The notes below the pieces were generated by a model. It saw nothing but the letters and a program-made list of their open reading frames with translations, was not told the origin of the DNA and searched no databases. Positions 55,235 to 64,000 of a stretch of DNA of 64,000 bases are shown here, one piece after another. Origin of the DNA: Alphaproteobacteria bacterium (GTDB lineage: Bacteria; Pseudomonadota; Alphaproteobacteria; DSM-16000; Inquilinaceae); NCBI GenBank assembly GCA_028284045.1, contig JANQSN010000021.1:28726-92725 (forward strand), given 5' to 3'. The translations under genes were made by a program, and so were the position numbers. Every line of letters starts with the position of its first letter. Within the stretch, counting starts at the first letter, position 1.

Positions 55235-57553
55235 ATGACCCAGTCCAGCGCGGAGAGGGCGAGCCCCGGCGCAGACGCCGATCTGGCCGATTCAGACATC
55301 GCCGACTCCGACTTGGCCGACGCGGAAGACGACGTCGGCACCGAGACCTCCGACGGCGTCTTCGAGCCGGTCGCAGCGCCCGAGCCGGTCCAGGGTGCGG
55401 CACCGGCGCCCGAGGCGCCGATCGATCCGGCATCGCCGGCGCGGTTCATCAATCGGGAGCTGTCCTGGCTCGCCTTCAACCAGCGGGTCCTGGAAGAGGC
55501 GCTGAACCCAAACCATCCGCTTCTGGAGCGGGTCCGCTTCCTGTCGATCTCGGCGAGCAATCTCGACGAGTTCTACATGGTCCGCGTCGCCGGCCTGAAG
55601 GCGCAGGTGGCGTTGGGCGTCAAGTCGCGCAGCCAGGATGGGTTGAGCCCGGCCAAGCAGCTCACCGCCATCGCCGCTGGCGTCAACAAGCTGATGGCCG
55701 ACCAGCAGGCATGCTGGCGGCAGCTCCTGGTGGAGCTGGAGGCGGCGGATATCCGCGTCCTGCCGACCGCGGGTCTGAGCGAAGAGGACCGGGCCTGGCT
55801 GGAGCAGACCTTCCTCGACGACATGTTCCCGGTGCTAACGCCGCTGGCGATCGACCCGGCGCATCCCTTCCCGTTCATCCCCAATCTCGGCTTCTGCCTG
55901 GCGCTGCTGCTCGGCAACCTGTCGGAAGGCCGGGAACTGAACGCCATCGTGCCGATCCCAGGCCTGTTGCCGCGCTTCGTCCGGCTGCCCGGCCCGGATC
56001 TCCGGTTCTGCCTGGTCGAGGACGTCATCTTGATGTTCATCGACCGGCTGTTCCCGGGCTTCGAGACCCGCGATCACGGGGTCTTCCGGGTGATCCGCGA
56101 CAGCGAGATCGAGATCGACGAAGAGGCCGAGGACCTCGTCAAGACCTTCGAATCGGCGCTGAAGCGCCGCCGCCGCGGCATCGTCATCCGCCTCGCCGTC
56201 AACGCCAGCATGACCGGCAGCTTGCGGGAGTTCGTCCGCAAGGAGCTGAACGTTCCCGCGGAGGACGTGTTCCCGCTCGACGGGTTGATCGGCCTGGTCG
56301 ACACCAAGGAGATCATCGCGGAGGACCGCAGCGATCTGATGTTCCCCGGCTATTCCGCGCGCTTTCCCGAACGCATCCGCGACTTCGGCGGCGACTGTTT
56401 CGCGGCGATCCGGGCGAAGGACCTGATCGTTCACCACCCCTATGAGAGCTTCGACGTCGTCGTCCAGTTCCTGCGCCAGGCCGCCGCCGATCCCGACGTC
56501 GTCGCCATCAAGCAGACGCTCTACCGCACCTCGAAGAACTCGCCGATCGTCGCCGCCCTGATCGAGGCGGCGGAGGCCGGCAAGTCGGTCACCGCCATGG
56601 TGGAGTTGAAGGCGCGCTTCGACGAAGAGGCGAATATCCGATGGGCCCGGGACCTGGAGCGGGCCGGCGCCCAGGTGGTCTACGGCTTCATGACGCTGAA
56701 GACCCACGCCAAGATTTCACTGGTGGTGCGCCGCGAGGCGTCGGGCCTGCGCGGCTATGTCCACTACGGCACCGGCAACTATCACCCGATCACCGCGCGC
56801 ATCTACACCGATCTCAGCTTCTTCACCTGCGACCCGCTGCTGTGCCGCGACGCGATCGCCGTCTTCAACTACATGACCGGCTACGCGACGCCGCGGAAGC
56901 TGGAGAAGCTGTCGATCGCGCCATTGCATCTGCGCAAGTCGCTGGCCGGGCTGATCCGCCAGGAGACCGCCAACGCCAAGGCCGGCCTGCCCGCGCAGAT
57001 CTGGGCGAAGATGAACTCGCTGGTCGACCGCAAGGTGATCGACCTGCTCTACGAGGCGAGCCAGGCGGGCGTTCGGATCGAGCTGGTGATCCGCGGCATC
57101 TGCTGCCTGCGCCCGGGCATTCCCGGCCTGTCGGAGACCATCCGCGTGCGCAGCATCGTCGGTCGCTTCCTGGAGCACTCGCGCATCGTCGTCTTCGCCA
57201 ACGGCCGGCCGCTGCCGTCGGCAGAGGCGCGCGTCTTCATGTCGTCGGCCGACTGGATGGGCCGCAATCTCGACGGCCGCATCGAGACCCTGGTGCCGTT
57301 GGAGAACGAGACGGTGCACCGCCAGGTGCTGGAGCAGATCATGGTCGCCAATCTGCGCGACGAGACCAATACCTGGTTCCTCGGCGCCGACGGGGCCTAT
57401 CGGCGACTGCCGCTGAACGCCGGCGGGTTCGGGTCGCATCGCTACTTCATGACCAACCCCAGCCTGTCCGGCCGTGGCAGCGCGCTGCGCGGCGCAAACC
57501 GGCGCGGCGGCGGCCCGGCGGGGGCGGACGACCTGTCGACAGACGAACCGTGA
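55235..57553 (+). CDS. ppk1: Polyphosphate kinase 1
   Basis: PPK1 makes polyphosphate from ATP and can run in reverse. The 772-residue protein has an N-terminal low-complexity acidic stretch of about 60 residues ([18 protein letters not shown]) not found in E. coli PPK, then the family start [37 protein letters not shown], the phosphate-accepting His in [14 protein letters not shown] (His491), and the C-terminal [20 protein letters not shown]. It lies upstream of ppx, 37 bases apart, so synthesis and degradation of polyphosphate are probably co-expressed. Confidence 0.96.
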   Translation: MTQSSAERASPGADADLADSDIADSDLADAEDDVGTETSDGVFEPVAAPEPVQGAAPAPEAPIDPASPARFINRELSWLAFNQRVLEEALNPNHPLLERVRFLSISASNLDEFYMVRVAGLKAQVALGVKSRSQDGLSPAKQLTAIAAGVNKLMADQQACWRQLLVELEAADIRVLPTAGLSEEDRAWLEQTFLDDMFPVLTPLAIDPAHPFPFIPNLGFCLALLLGNLSEGRELNAIVPIPGLLPRFVRLPGPDLRFCLVEDVILMFIDRLFPGFETRDHGVFRVIRDSEIEIDEEAEDLVKTFESALKRRRRGIVIRLAVNASMTGSLREFVRKELNVPAEDVFPLDGLIGLVDTKEIIAEDRSDLMFPGYSARFPERIRDFGGDCFAAIRAKDLIVHHPYESFDVVVQFLRQAAADPDVVAIKQTLYRTSKNSPIVAALIEAAEAGKSVTAMVELKARFDEEANIRWARDLERAGAQVVYGFMTLKTHAKISLVVRREASGLRGYVHYGTGNYHPITARIYTDLSFFTCDPLLCRDAIAVFNYMTGYATPRKLEKLSIAPLHLRKSLAGLIRQETANAKAGLPAQIWAKMNSLVDRKVIDLLYEASQAGVRIELVIRGICCLRPGIPGLSETIRVRSIVGRFLEHSRIVVFANGRPLPSAEARVFMSSADWMGRNLDGRIETLVPLENETVHRQVLEQIMVANLRDETNTWFLGADGAYRRLPLNAGGFGSHRYFMTNPSLSGRGSALRGANRRGGGPAGADDLSTDEP

Positions 57554-57590
57554 GCACAGGCCAAGCGCGCCGTCGGGAGCGCCGGCGCCG

Positions 57591-59102
57591 ATGATGCGAT
57601 CGCTGCCGATCGAACGGGCGCGCGACCAGCCGGTCGCGGTGATCGATATCGGCTCGAACTCCATCCGCCTCGTCGTCTATCGGCGGCTGTCGCGCGCCCC
57701 GCAGGCCCTGTTCAACGAGAAGGTGCTGTGCGGCCTCGGCCGCCGGCTGAACGACACCGGGCGCCTCGACCCCGACGGGGTGGCGATGGCGCTGGTCAAC
57801 CTGCAGCGCTTCGCCCATCTGCTGGCGGCGATGGGGGTGGTGCATGTCGATGTGCTGGCCACCGCCGCGGTGCGCGACGCGGACGACGGCGGGGTCTTCG
57901 TCGACGAGGTGAAGCGCCGCTGCGGCTTCGACGTCTCGGTGATCAGCGGCCCGGAGGAGGCCCGGCTCGCCGCGATGGGGGTGGTCTGCGGCATCCCCGG
58001 CGCGGACGGCGTGGCCGGCGACCTGGGCGGCGGGTCCTTGGAGCTGGTGGCGCTGGACGGCGGCGAGGCGCGCGAGCATGCCACCCTGCCGCTCGGCCCC
58101 TTCCGGCTGATGGATGTCGGCGCCACGCTGGCCGACCGCGAGGCGGAGATCGACCGCCATCTCGACCGCCTGGACTGGCTGTCGGCCTATGGCGGTCGCA
58201 GCCTCTACGCCGTCGGCGGGAACTGGCGGGCGCTGGCGCGCACCCAGATGGTACGCGAGGACTACCCGCTTCAGGTGATCCACCAGTACACGGTGCCGGC
58301 GGCCTCGCTGAACACGCTGACGGGGCTGCTCGGCCGGCAGAAGAAGGGCTCGCTCGCCCGCATGGCTGGCGTCTCGCGGCGCCGGCTGGAGACCCTGCCG
58401 GCGGGCGCGCTGGTGATGGCCCGCCTGCTCGCCCGTCTGGCGCCGAAGGATGTCGTGTTTTCCGCGCTCGGCGTGCGCGAAGGCCACCTGTTCGACCTCT
58501 TGCCGGCCGATCGGCAGGCCAGCGACCCGCTGCTGCTGGCCGCCGGCGACCTTGCCCGCCGGCTCGGCCGATTCGACCATGGCGACGGCGTGGTGGAGTG
58601 GACGGAGCGGCTGTTCCCGGGGGAACCCCCGCACGCGCGGCGCCTGCGCCACGCCGCCTGCCTCTTGGGTGACTGCTGTTGGGCGGAGCATCCCGACCAC
58701 CGGGCCGAGCAGGCGGTCACCTGGATGCTGCATCTACCGATCCTCGCCGTGGAGCATGCGGAGCGGGCGTTCCTCGCCGCGGTGCTCCATGCGCGCTATG
58801 CGGGGGACCTGCCGGCGCTGGACGGGTCGTTGCGCTGTCTCGGCGAGGCGGAGGCATCGCGCGCCCTGACGCTGGGCCTGACGCTGCGCCTGGCCTTCAC
58901 GCTGACCGGCGGGGCGGTGCGGCTGCTCGGCGGGACTGCGCTCAGCCGCGACAACGGCACGCTGGTGCTGGCGCTGCCGGCCGCGCTGGAGGCGATGGTC
59001 GGCGACGTCGTGCGGCGTCGGCTGGAGGCCATCGGCAAGGCGCTGGGCGAGCCGGTGCGAATCGACTTGGGCGCGGAGGAACAGCCGCGCCAGACCGGTT
59101 GA
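57591..59102 (+). CDS. ppx: Exopolyphosphatase (Ppx/GppA family)
   Basis: Enzymes of this family degrade polyphosphate from the end or convert pppGpp to ppGpp. The 503-residue protein has the ASKHA-type phosphate loops VAVIDIGSNSIRLVVYRRLS and GDLGGGSLELVAL, an Ala/Leu-rich helical middle, and a C-terminal HD-like region (EHPDHRAEQAVTWMLHLPIL). Its place after ppk1 favours Ppx. ATG at 57591 is followed by a second ATG and could be used instead. It is convergent with rnd. Confidence 0.93.
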   Translation: MMRSLPIERARDQPVAVIDIGSNSIRLVVYRRLSRAPQALFNEKVLCGLGRRLNDTGRLDPDGVAMALVNLQRFAHLLAAMGVVHVDVLATAAVRDADDGGVFVDEVKRRCGFDVSVISGPEEARLAAMGVVCGIPGADGVAGDLGGGSLELVALDGGEAREHATLPLGPFRLMDVGATLADREAEIDRHLDRLDWLSAYGGRSLYAVGGNWRALARTQMVREDYPLQVIHQYTVPAASLNTLTGLLGRQKKGSLARMAGVSRRRLETLPAGALVMARLLARLAPKDVVFSALGVREGHLFDLLPADRQASDPLLLAAGDLARRLGRFDHGDGVVEWTERLFPGEPPHARRLRHAACLLGDCCWAEHPDHRAEQAVTWMLHLPILAVEHAERAFLAAVLHARYAGDLPALDGSLRCLGEAEASRALTLGLTLRLAFTLTGGAVRLLGGTALSRDNGTLVLALPAALEAMVGDVVRRRLEAIGKALGEPVRIDLGAEEQPRQTG

Positions 59103-59124
59103 GTGCGATCGGGCGCCGGCCCGC

Positions 59125-60285
59125 TTAAGCCGGCTCGGCCGGCTCGATCAGCCGGATGCGGCGGCCGTCGGCGGCCAGCGCTATGCGGCCATGCTTCAGC
59201 GCCAGCGCCCGGTCGCCGAACAGGGTGCGCCGCCAGCCGGCCAGTGCGGGAACATCGGCGCCGTCGTCGGCCGCGATCGACTCCAGATCGGCGGCCGAGG
59301 CGATCAGCCGCTGGGCGACGCCGCTGTCCTCCGCCACCATCTTCAACAGGACCTTCAACAGGTCCACCAGCGGCCCGAGGCCCGACGGCAGGCCTTGGCG
59401 CGCCGGGGGCCGCGGTCGCGCCTCCTTCGGCGTGTCGCGGCCGCGCTGGACGGCGGCCAGGATCTCCGTGCCGAAGCGGCCCTCCGCCGTCGACCGCGCC
59501 AGGCCGCGGGTGCGTGCCAGGTCCTCCGCCGTCGCCGGGGTATGGGCGGCGATCTCCAGCACCGCTTCGTCGCGCAGGATCCGCCCGCGCGGCAGGTTGC
59601 GCCGCTGCGCCTCGCCCTCGCGCCAGGCCGCCACCTCGCGCAGCACGGCGAGGAACCGCGGGTCGTGGGAGCGGGTCTTGAACCGGCGCCAGGCGTCCTC
59701 CGGCGGGGCGGCGTAGGTCTCCGGCGCGGTGAGCTGCGCCATATCCTCGTCGATCCAGGGGCTGCGGCCGTTCTCGGCCAGCATGTCGCGCATCGCCTCA
59801 TAGACGGGGCGCAGATGGATGACGTCGGCCAGCGCGTAGTCGAGCTGCCGGTCGGTCAGCGGCCGGCGCGACCAGTCGGTGAAGCGCGAGGACTTGTCGA
59901 TGCGCACCTTGGTCAGCCGGGCAACCAGCGTGTCGTAGGCGACGCTCTCGCCGAAGCCGCAGACCATGGCGGCGATCTGGGTGTCGAACAGCGGTGCGGG
60001 CACCCGGCCGGTCAGCGCGTGGAAGATCTCCACATCCTGGCGGCCGGAATGGAGCACCTTCAGCACCGACGGGTCGTCCATCAGCGTCAGGAGCGGCGCC
60101 AGATCGAGGCCCTCGGCCAGCGGGTCGACGGCCACCGCCTCGTCGGGGCCGGCGAGCTGCACCAGGCACAAGACCGGCCAATAGGTCTTCTCGCGAATGA
60201 ACTCCGTGTCGACGGCGACATAGTCGGCGTCGGCGAGGCGGCGGCAGAGCGCGGCGAGGCTGTCGGTATCTTGGATCGGCGTCAT
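59125..60285 (-). CDS. rnd: Ribonuclease D
   Basis: RNase D trims the 3' ends of tRNA precursors. The 386-residue protein has the DEDDy exonuclease set: Asp and Glu in [20 protein letters not shown], Asp in [15 protein letters not shown], and the Tyr/Asp pair in [11 protein letters not shown]. One or two HRDC domains follow (about 205-290, [20 protein letters not shown]; and near the C-terminus). ATG at 60285 ([10 protein letters not shown]) was chosen; upstream frame extends into GC-rich non-conserved sequence. It is divergent from aspS. Confidence 0.95.
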   Translation of the reverse strand: MTPIQDTDSLAALCRRLADADYVAVDTEFIREKTYWPVLCLVQLAGPDEAVAVDPLAEGLDLAPLLTLMDDPSVLKVLHSGRQDVEIFHALTGRVPAPLFDTQIAAMVCGFGESVAYDTLVARLTKVRIDKSSRFTDWSRRPLTDRQLDYALADVIHLRPVYEAMRDMLAENGRSPWIDEDMAQLTAPETYAAPPEDAWRRFKTRSHDPRFLAVLREVAAWREGEAQRRNLPRGRILRDEAVLEIAAHTPATAEDLARTRGLARSTAEGRFGTEILAAVQRGRDTPKEARPRPPARQGLPSGLGPLVDLLKVLLKMVAEDSGVAQRLIASAADLESIAADDGADVPALAGWRRTLFGDRALALKHGRIALAADGRRIRLIEPAEPA

Positions 60286-60473
60286 CGCCGCTCTATCTAG
60301 CGCAAGCCGTCGCGGCTGTCCCGGCCGGTGTGGCCTGGACCCGCGCGAAGGGTGCGCCGGGCTTGCGCTCTTGTGGTCGGGGGCGCCGACCGATACACCA
60401 ACGGGCCGGAGACGGCCGGGCCTCCCGCCCGGTCCCCTTTCTTGCTGCCGGCCGGACGGACCGAGTCTCAACG

Positions 60474-62315
60474 ATGCACCGCTACCGCACGCATACCTGT
60501 GGCGCGCTCCGGCGCGAGTCGGCCGGCGAAACCGTCCGCCTGAGCGGCTGGGTGCACCGCAAGCGCGATCACGGCCATCTCGTGTTCATCGACCTGCGCG
60601 ACCATTACGGCCTCACCCAGGTGGTGACCCAGGCCGGCAGCGCGCCGTTTGCCCTGGTGGAGCAGATCCGCCTGGAAAGCGTGGTCAGCGTCACCGGCCG
60701 CGTGGTGGAGCGCAGCGCGGAGACGGTCAACGACCGCCTGCCCACCGGCATGGTGGAGGTGGTGGCGGAGACGCTGGAGGTGCTGTCGGCCGCCGGCCCG
60801 CTGCCGCTGCAGGTCAACAGCGAGGAGGACTACGGCGAGGAGACGCGGTTGCGCTACCGCTTCCTCGACCTGCGCCGGCAGAAGATGCAGCGCAATATCC
60901 GCCTGCGGGCCGACGTCATCTCCTCGATTCGCCGCCGCATGATCGAGCAGGGATTCGCGGAGTTCCAGACGCCGATCCTGACGGCGTCGAGCCCGGAAGG
61001 GGCGCGCGACTTCCTGGTGCCGGCCCGCCAGCATCCGGGCAAGTTCTACGCCCTGCCGCAGGCGCCCCAGCAGTTCAAGCAGCTTCTGATGATCGCCGGC
61101 TTCGACCGGTACTTCCAGATCGCGCCCTGCTTTCGCGACGAGGACGCGCGCGCCGACCGCAGCCCCGGCGAGTTCTACCAGCTCGACTTCGAGATGAGCT
61201 TCGTGGAGCAGGAGGACGTGTTCGCCGCGCTGGAGCCGGTGTTGCACGGTGTGTTCAGCGAGTTCGCCGATGCCTCGGGCACCGCGCGCCAGGTCGCAGC
61301 ACCGCCCTTCCCGCGCATCCCCTATGCCGAGGCGATGGCGACCTACGGCACCGACAAGCCGGACCTGCGCAACCCGTTGACCATCGTCGACGTCACCGAG
61401 GTGTTCCGCCGCGACGACGTGACCTTCCGCGCCTTCCGCGGGGTGATCGACAAGGGCGGCGTGGTGCGGGCGATCCGCGCGCCCGCCGTCGCCGACCGGC
61501 CGCGCAGCTTCTTCGACAAGCTGAACGACTGGGCGCGCGGGGAGGGGGCGCCGGGCCTCGGCTACATCGTCTTCGAGGGCGGTGCCGGCAAGGGGCCGAT
61601 TGCGAAGTTCCTGGCCGAGCCCGCGCAGGCCGCCCTGCGCGAGGCGGCCGGTCTGGCCGACGGCGACGCGGTCTTCTTCGTCTGCGATGCGCCCGCCGCG
61701 GCCGCCGCCATGGCCGGCCGGGCGCGCACCCGCATCGCGGATGATATGGACGTCATCGAGCGCGACCGCTTCGCCTTCTGCTGGGTCGTCGACTTCCCGA
61801 TGTACGAGTTGAACGAGGACACCGGCCAGATCGAGTTCAGCCACAATCCCTTCTCGATGCCCCAGGGCGGGCTGGAAGCGCTGGAGACCCGCGACCCGCT
61901 GGATATCAAGGCGTTCCAATACGACATCGTGTGCAACGGGGTGGAACTGTCGTCCGGCGCGATCCGCAACCATGTGCCGGAGATCATGGTGAAGGCCTTC
62001 GCCATCGCCGGCTATTCGGCCGACGACCTGGAAGCGCGCTTCGGTGGCATGCTGTCGGCGTTGCGCCTGGGCGCCCCGCCGCATGGCGGCAGTGCGCCGG
62101 GGATCGACCGGATCGTCATGCTGCTGGCCGACGAGCCGAACTTGCGCGAGATCATCGCCTTTCCGCTCAACCAGCGGGCCGAGGACCTGCTGATGGGCGC
62201 GCCGGCGGAGGTCGAGGAGGCCCGGCTGAAGGAGCTGCATTTGCGCGTCGCGTTGCCCAAGGCGCTGAAGACCGTCCCGGCCAGCGATGCCGCCGGATCG
62301 TCGGGCGACGGCTGA
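60474..62315 (+). CDS. aspS: Aspartate--tRNA ligase
   Basis: AspRS charges tRNA(Asp), and in bacteria lacking AsnRS it often also charges tRNA(Asn) with Asp. The 613-residue protein has an N-terminal OB-fold anticodon-binding domain ([20 protein letters not shown]), the class II motif 2 region [20 protein letters not shown], the bacterial GAD insertion (about 280-420), and motif 3 [19 protein letters not shown]. It lies 188 bases from divergent rnd and 56 bases before eipB. Whether it is discriminating or not needs knowledge of AsnRS and GatCAB elsewhere. Confidence 0.97.
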   Translation: MHRYRTHTCGALRRESAGETVRLSGWVHRKRDHGHLVFIDLRDHYGLTQVVTQAGSAPFALVEQIRLESVVSVTGRVVERSAETVNDRLPTGMVEVVAETLEVLSAAGPLPLQVNSEEDYGEETRLRYRFLDLRRQKMQRNIRLRADVISSIRRRMIEQGFAEFQTPILTASSPEGARDFLVPARQHPGKFYALPQAPQQFKQLLMIAGFDRYFQIAPCFRDEDARADRSPGEFYQLDFEMSFVEQEDVFAALEPVLHGVFSEFADASGTARQVAAPPFPRIPYAEAMATYGTDKPDLRNPLTIVDVTEVFRRDDVTFRAFRGVIDKGGVVRAIRAPAVADRPRSFFDKLNDWARGEGAPGLGYIVFEGGAGKGPIAKFLAEPAQAALREAAGLADGDAVFFVCDAPAAAAAMAGRARTRIADDMDVIERDRFAFCWVVDFPMYELNEDTGQIEFSHNPFSMPQGGLEALETRDPLDIKAFQYDIVCNGVELSSGAIRNHVPEIMVKAFAIAGYSADDLEARFGGMLSALRLGAPPHGGSAPGIDRIVMLLADEPNLREIIAFPLNQRAEDLLMGAPAEVEEARLKELHLRVALPKALKTVPASDAAGSSGDG

Positions 62316-62371
62316 GACCCCGGCCGGCCGATCTCAAGCAACTCAATCGGGCCCAAGGACCGACCGCGACC

Positions 62372-63172
62372 ATGCGCCTTTCTCGCTTGCCTTGCCGGTT
62401 GTCCGGATGGGCCGCTCTGGCCGTGATGCTGGCCGGCCCGGTGGCCGCGGCAGAGCTGGTGCCGCATCGCGCCACCTATACGTTGGAGTTGGCCCAACAG
62501 CGCGTCGGCGCAGGCATCAGCGGCGTCGACGGCAAGATGTTCTTCGTCTGGGAGGATGTCTGCGACGGCTGGACCATCGAGCAGCGCTATCAGATGAGCT
62601 TCATCTACGCCCAAGGCGGGGAGGCCGACGTCGATACCAGCTATGCCACCTGGGAAAGCAAGGACGGCCGACAGTTCACCTTCAACCTGCGGCGCGAGAC
62701 CAACGGCATCATTGACGACGAATACCGCGGGGCCGCATCGCTGGCCGACGACGGCACGGGGCGCGCCCGCTATCGCGTGCCCGACGACCGGACGATGGAT
62801 CTGCCCGCCGGCACATTCTTCCCCACCGCCCACAGCCTGGAGCTGCTGCGCCGGGCGGTCGGTGGCGAGACCTTCTTCACCGCGCTGATGTTCGACGGCA
62901 CGGAGGAACAGGGCCTGACCGAGCTGAGCGCGGTGATCGGCCAGCCCCTGGCGGCAGATGAGGTGGCGGCGGAGCCCCTGTTGGCGACGATCTCCTGGCC
63001 GGTGGAGATGGCCTTCTTCGAGACCGAGGTGCTGGAGAGCACGCCGATCTACGAGATTTCGGTGCGCCTGTTCGACAACGGCATCATCGATGCAATGGAC
63101 ATCGACTACGGCGACTTCGTCATCCGCGCGACGCTGGAGGAGCTGGAGGCACTGGATCCGCCGGACTGTTAG
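62372..63172 (+). CDS. eipB: EipB-family envelope integrity protein (DUF1849)
   Basis: EipB, first described in Brucella, is a periplasmic beta-spiral protein that helps maintain the cell envelope. The 266-residue product has a signal peptide (residues 1-27, LAVMLAGPVAAA before ELVPHRATYTLEL), then DGKMFFVWEDVCDGWTIEQR, YATWESKDGRQFTFNLRRET and IISATL-like FVIRATLEELEALDPPDC. Cys64 and the final Cys266 correspond to the conserved disulfide of the family. It follows aspS in the same orientation and may share its transcript. A repeat with a strong fold follows its stop. Confidence 0.88.
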   Translation: MRLSRLPCRLSGWAALAVMLAGPVAAAELVPHRATYTLELAQQRVGAGISGVDGKMFFVWEDVCDGWTIEQRYQMSFIYAQGGEADVDTSYATWESKDGRQFTFNLRRETNGIIDDEYRGAASLADDGTGRARYRVPDDRTMDLPAGTFFPTAHSLELLRRAVGGETFFTALMFDGTEEQGLTELSAVIGQPLAADEVAAEPLLATISWPVEMAFFETEVLESTPIYEISVRLFDNGIIDAMDIDYGDFVIRATLEELEALDPPDC

Positions 63173-63206
63173 AGCCAACCGACAGCGTCGCCGCAACCCA
63201 CGGTAG

Positions 63207-63320
63207 CCCTCCCCCTTGATGGGGGAGGGTTGGGAGGGGGTGGTCGCGGGCGCTACGGCGCGAGATGACAACGGCGTCACCATCACCCCCACCCGAACCC
63301 TCCCCCATCAAGGGGGAGGG
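63207..63320. repeat. Long inverted repeat of a C-rich/G-rich intergenic element
   Basis: CCCTCCCCCTTGATGGGGGA and continuation (63207-63244) reappears inverted at 63279-63320 (ACCCTCCCCCATCAAGGGGG), so the two arms can form a long imperfect hairpin with a 34-base loop, and each arm also folds on its own. The motif is a familiar dispersed element of proteobacterial intergenic DNA. It lies between eipB (+) and dinB (-) and may act as a bidirectional terminator. Family name from memory only. Confidence 0.75.
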
Positions 63321-63335
63321 ACTATTGAACATCAA

Positions 63336-64000
63336 TCAAGCCGAGCGGTCTGACCCTGGTTCCGTGTCGCGCCGCTCTGCCGCCGCGAAGAGCGGGAGCC
63401 GCCGGGTGGCGAACGGCAGGCCGGGGCCGGTGTTGCCGGGGGCGGCCGGCGTCGTCGCCGATCGGTCGCCGGCCGGCGCGAACAGGTCCGGCGGATCGGC
63501 GGCGGCTCCGGGCACCAGGTCGCCGACGCCGACGCCGATCAGCCGGTAGGCGGTGCCGTCGGCGATCTCGCCCAACAGCGCCTCCACCGCGTCGGCGATC
63601 GGGCCGGCCCGCCGGGTCGGCTGCGCCAGCCGGTGATGGCGCGTCAGTGTGCGGAACCCGGCGGTCTTCGCCTTCACGACGACGGTGTTGCCGGCGAGGT
63701 TCTTCGCCGCCAGCCGGTTCGCCACCCGCTCGATCAGCGGCCACAGGCGGGCCTGCAGGGAGGCGGCGTCGCGGAGATCCTGCTCAAACGTGGTCTCCGC
63801 GGAAATGCTCTTCGTCTCGTGCTCGGCATGCACCCGGCGGTCGTCGCGTCCATGCGCGAACTGCCAGAGCCGGCGGCCGATCTCGCCGTAGCGGGCGATC
63901 AGCGCGCGTTCCGACCGGCGCGTGATGTCGCCGATCAGCCGCAATCCGTCACCGCGCAGGCGGGTCTGCAGCGCCGCGCCGACGCCCCAGAGACGCGAGA
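63336..64000 (-). CDS. dinB: DNA polymerase IV, 3' part (gene continues beyond the window)
   Basis: DinB is a Y-family translesion polymerase. Only the C-terminal part (about 221 residues) is in the window; the gene continues past base 64000. The part seen includes the helix-hairpin-helix thumb region (SRLWGVGAALQTRLRGDGLR, LIGDITRRSERALIARYGEI) and the little-finger domain (HETKSISAETTFEQDLRDAA). The catalytic palm carboxylates lie outside. The C-terminus ends in a Pro/Ala-rich stretch, and a canonical clamp-binding motif is not obvious, except possibly LPLFAAA near the end. Confidence 0.88.
   Translation of the reverse strand, partial: SRLWGVGAALQTRLRGDGLRLIGDITRRSERALIARYGEIGRRLWQFAHGRDDRRVHAEHETKSISAETTFEQDLRDAASLQARLWPLIERVANRLAAKNLAGNTVVVKAKTAGFRTLTRHHRLAQPTRRAGPIADAVEALLGEIADGTAYRLIGVGVGDLVPGAAADPPDLFAPAGDRSATTPAAPGNTGPGLPFATRRLPLFAAAERRDTEPGSDRSA

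Overview
This is a GC-rich stretch of an alphaproteobacterial chromosome. The best guess is a member of the Rhodospirillales or a close relative. The reasons are the alphaproteobacterial types of HdaA, EipB, NADP-isocitrate dehydrogenase, the short aa3-oxidase subunit IV-like protein and the PAS_5-family protein, together with the order rplQ-Do protease-rarA-RluC-type synthase. Assignment below class level is inference. Almost everything is core genome. I see no rRNA, tRNA, CRISPR array, insertion sequence or prophage.

Region 1 (1-21.3 kb) is the ribosomal protein supercluster, all on the + strand: str (rpsL-rpsG-fusA-tuf), S10 (rpsJ-rplC-rplD-rplW-rplB-rpsS-rplV-rpsC-rplP-rpmC-rpsQ), spc (rplN-rplX-rplE-rpsN-rpsH-rplF-rplR-rpsE-rpmD-rplO ... 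secY-adk) and alpha (rpsM-rpsK-rpoA-rplQ). Two things depart from the textbook order. Two palindromes lie between rpmD and rplO, and a PAS_5 sensor-like gene with about 1 kb of DNA separates rplO from secY. Several ribosomal proteins (L3, L15, S17, S3, L17, L30) carry low-complexity tails.

Region 2 (21.4-25.2 kb) holds a periplasmic HtrA/Do protease, rarA and an RluC/D-type pseudouridine synthase, closely packed on the + strand. Region 3 (25.2-38 kb) is the most accessory-looking part. It has an orphan LuxR/NarL-type regulator with a degenerate receiver, an AT-rich intergenic island, a methyltransferase-acetyltransferase pair, icd, a LOG-family phosphoribohydrolase, a LysM protein, a CDP-alcohol phosphatidyltransferase, small unknown genes, and a two-gene unit of penicillin-acylase-family and GH3-family proteins.

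Region 4 (38-47.4 kb) is the envelope locus lptF-lptG-surA-rsmA (- strand), divergent from pepA-holC, then an ABC-F ATPase and ndk. lptD and pdxA, which commonly sit inside this locus in related bacteria, are missing here. Region 5 (47.4-54.6 kb) has purM-purN back to back with a DUF2066 gene, hdaA, and modABC plus a one-domain ModE-like gene. A 30-bp inverted repeat in front of modA looks like the ModE operator. Region 6 (54.6-64 kb) holds a SixA-type phosphatase, ppk1-ppx, rnd, aspS-eipB, and the 3' part of dinB cut off by the right edge.

The window mainly serves translation, protein export, envelope assembly, replication control, molybdate uptake and polyphosphate metabolism. I did not find a clear-cut new multi-gene system. 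The best leads are the acylase/GH3 pair, the PAS gene inside the spc operon, the altered lptFG-surA locus, and the degenerate-receiver regulator facing a methyltransferase/acetyltransferase pair.
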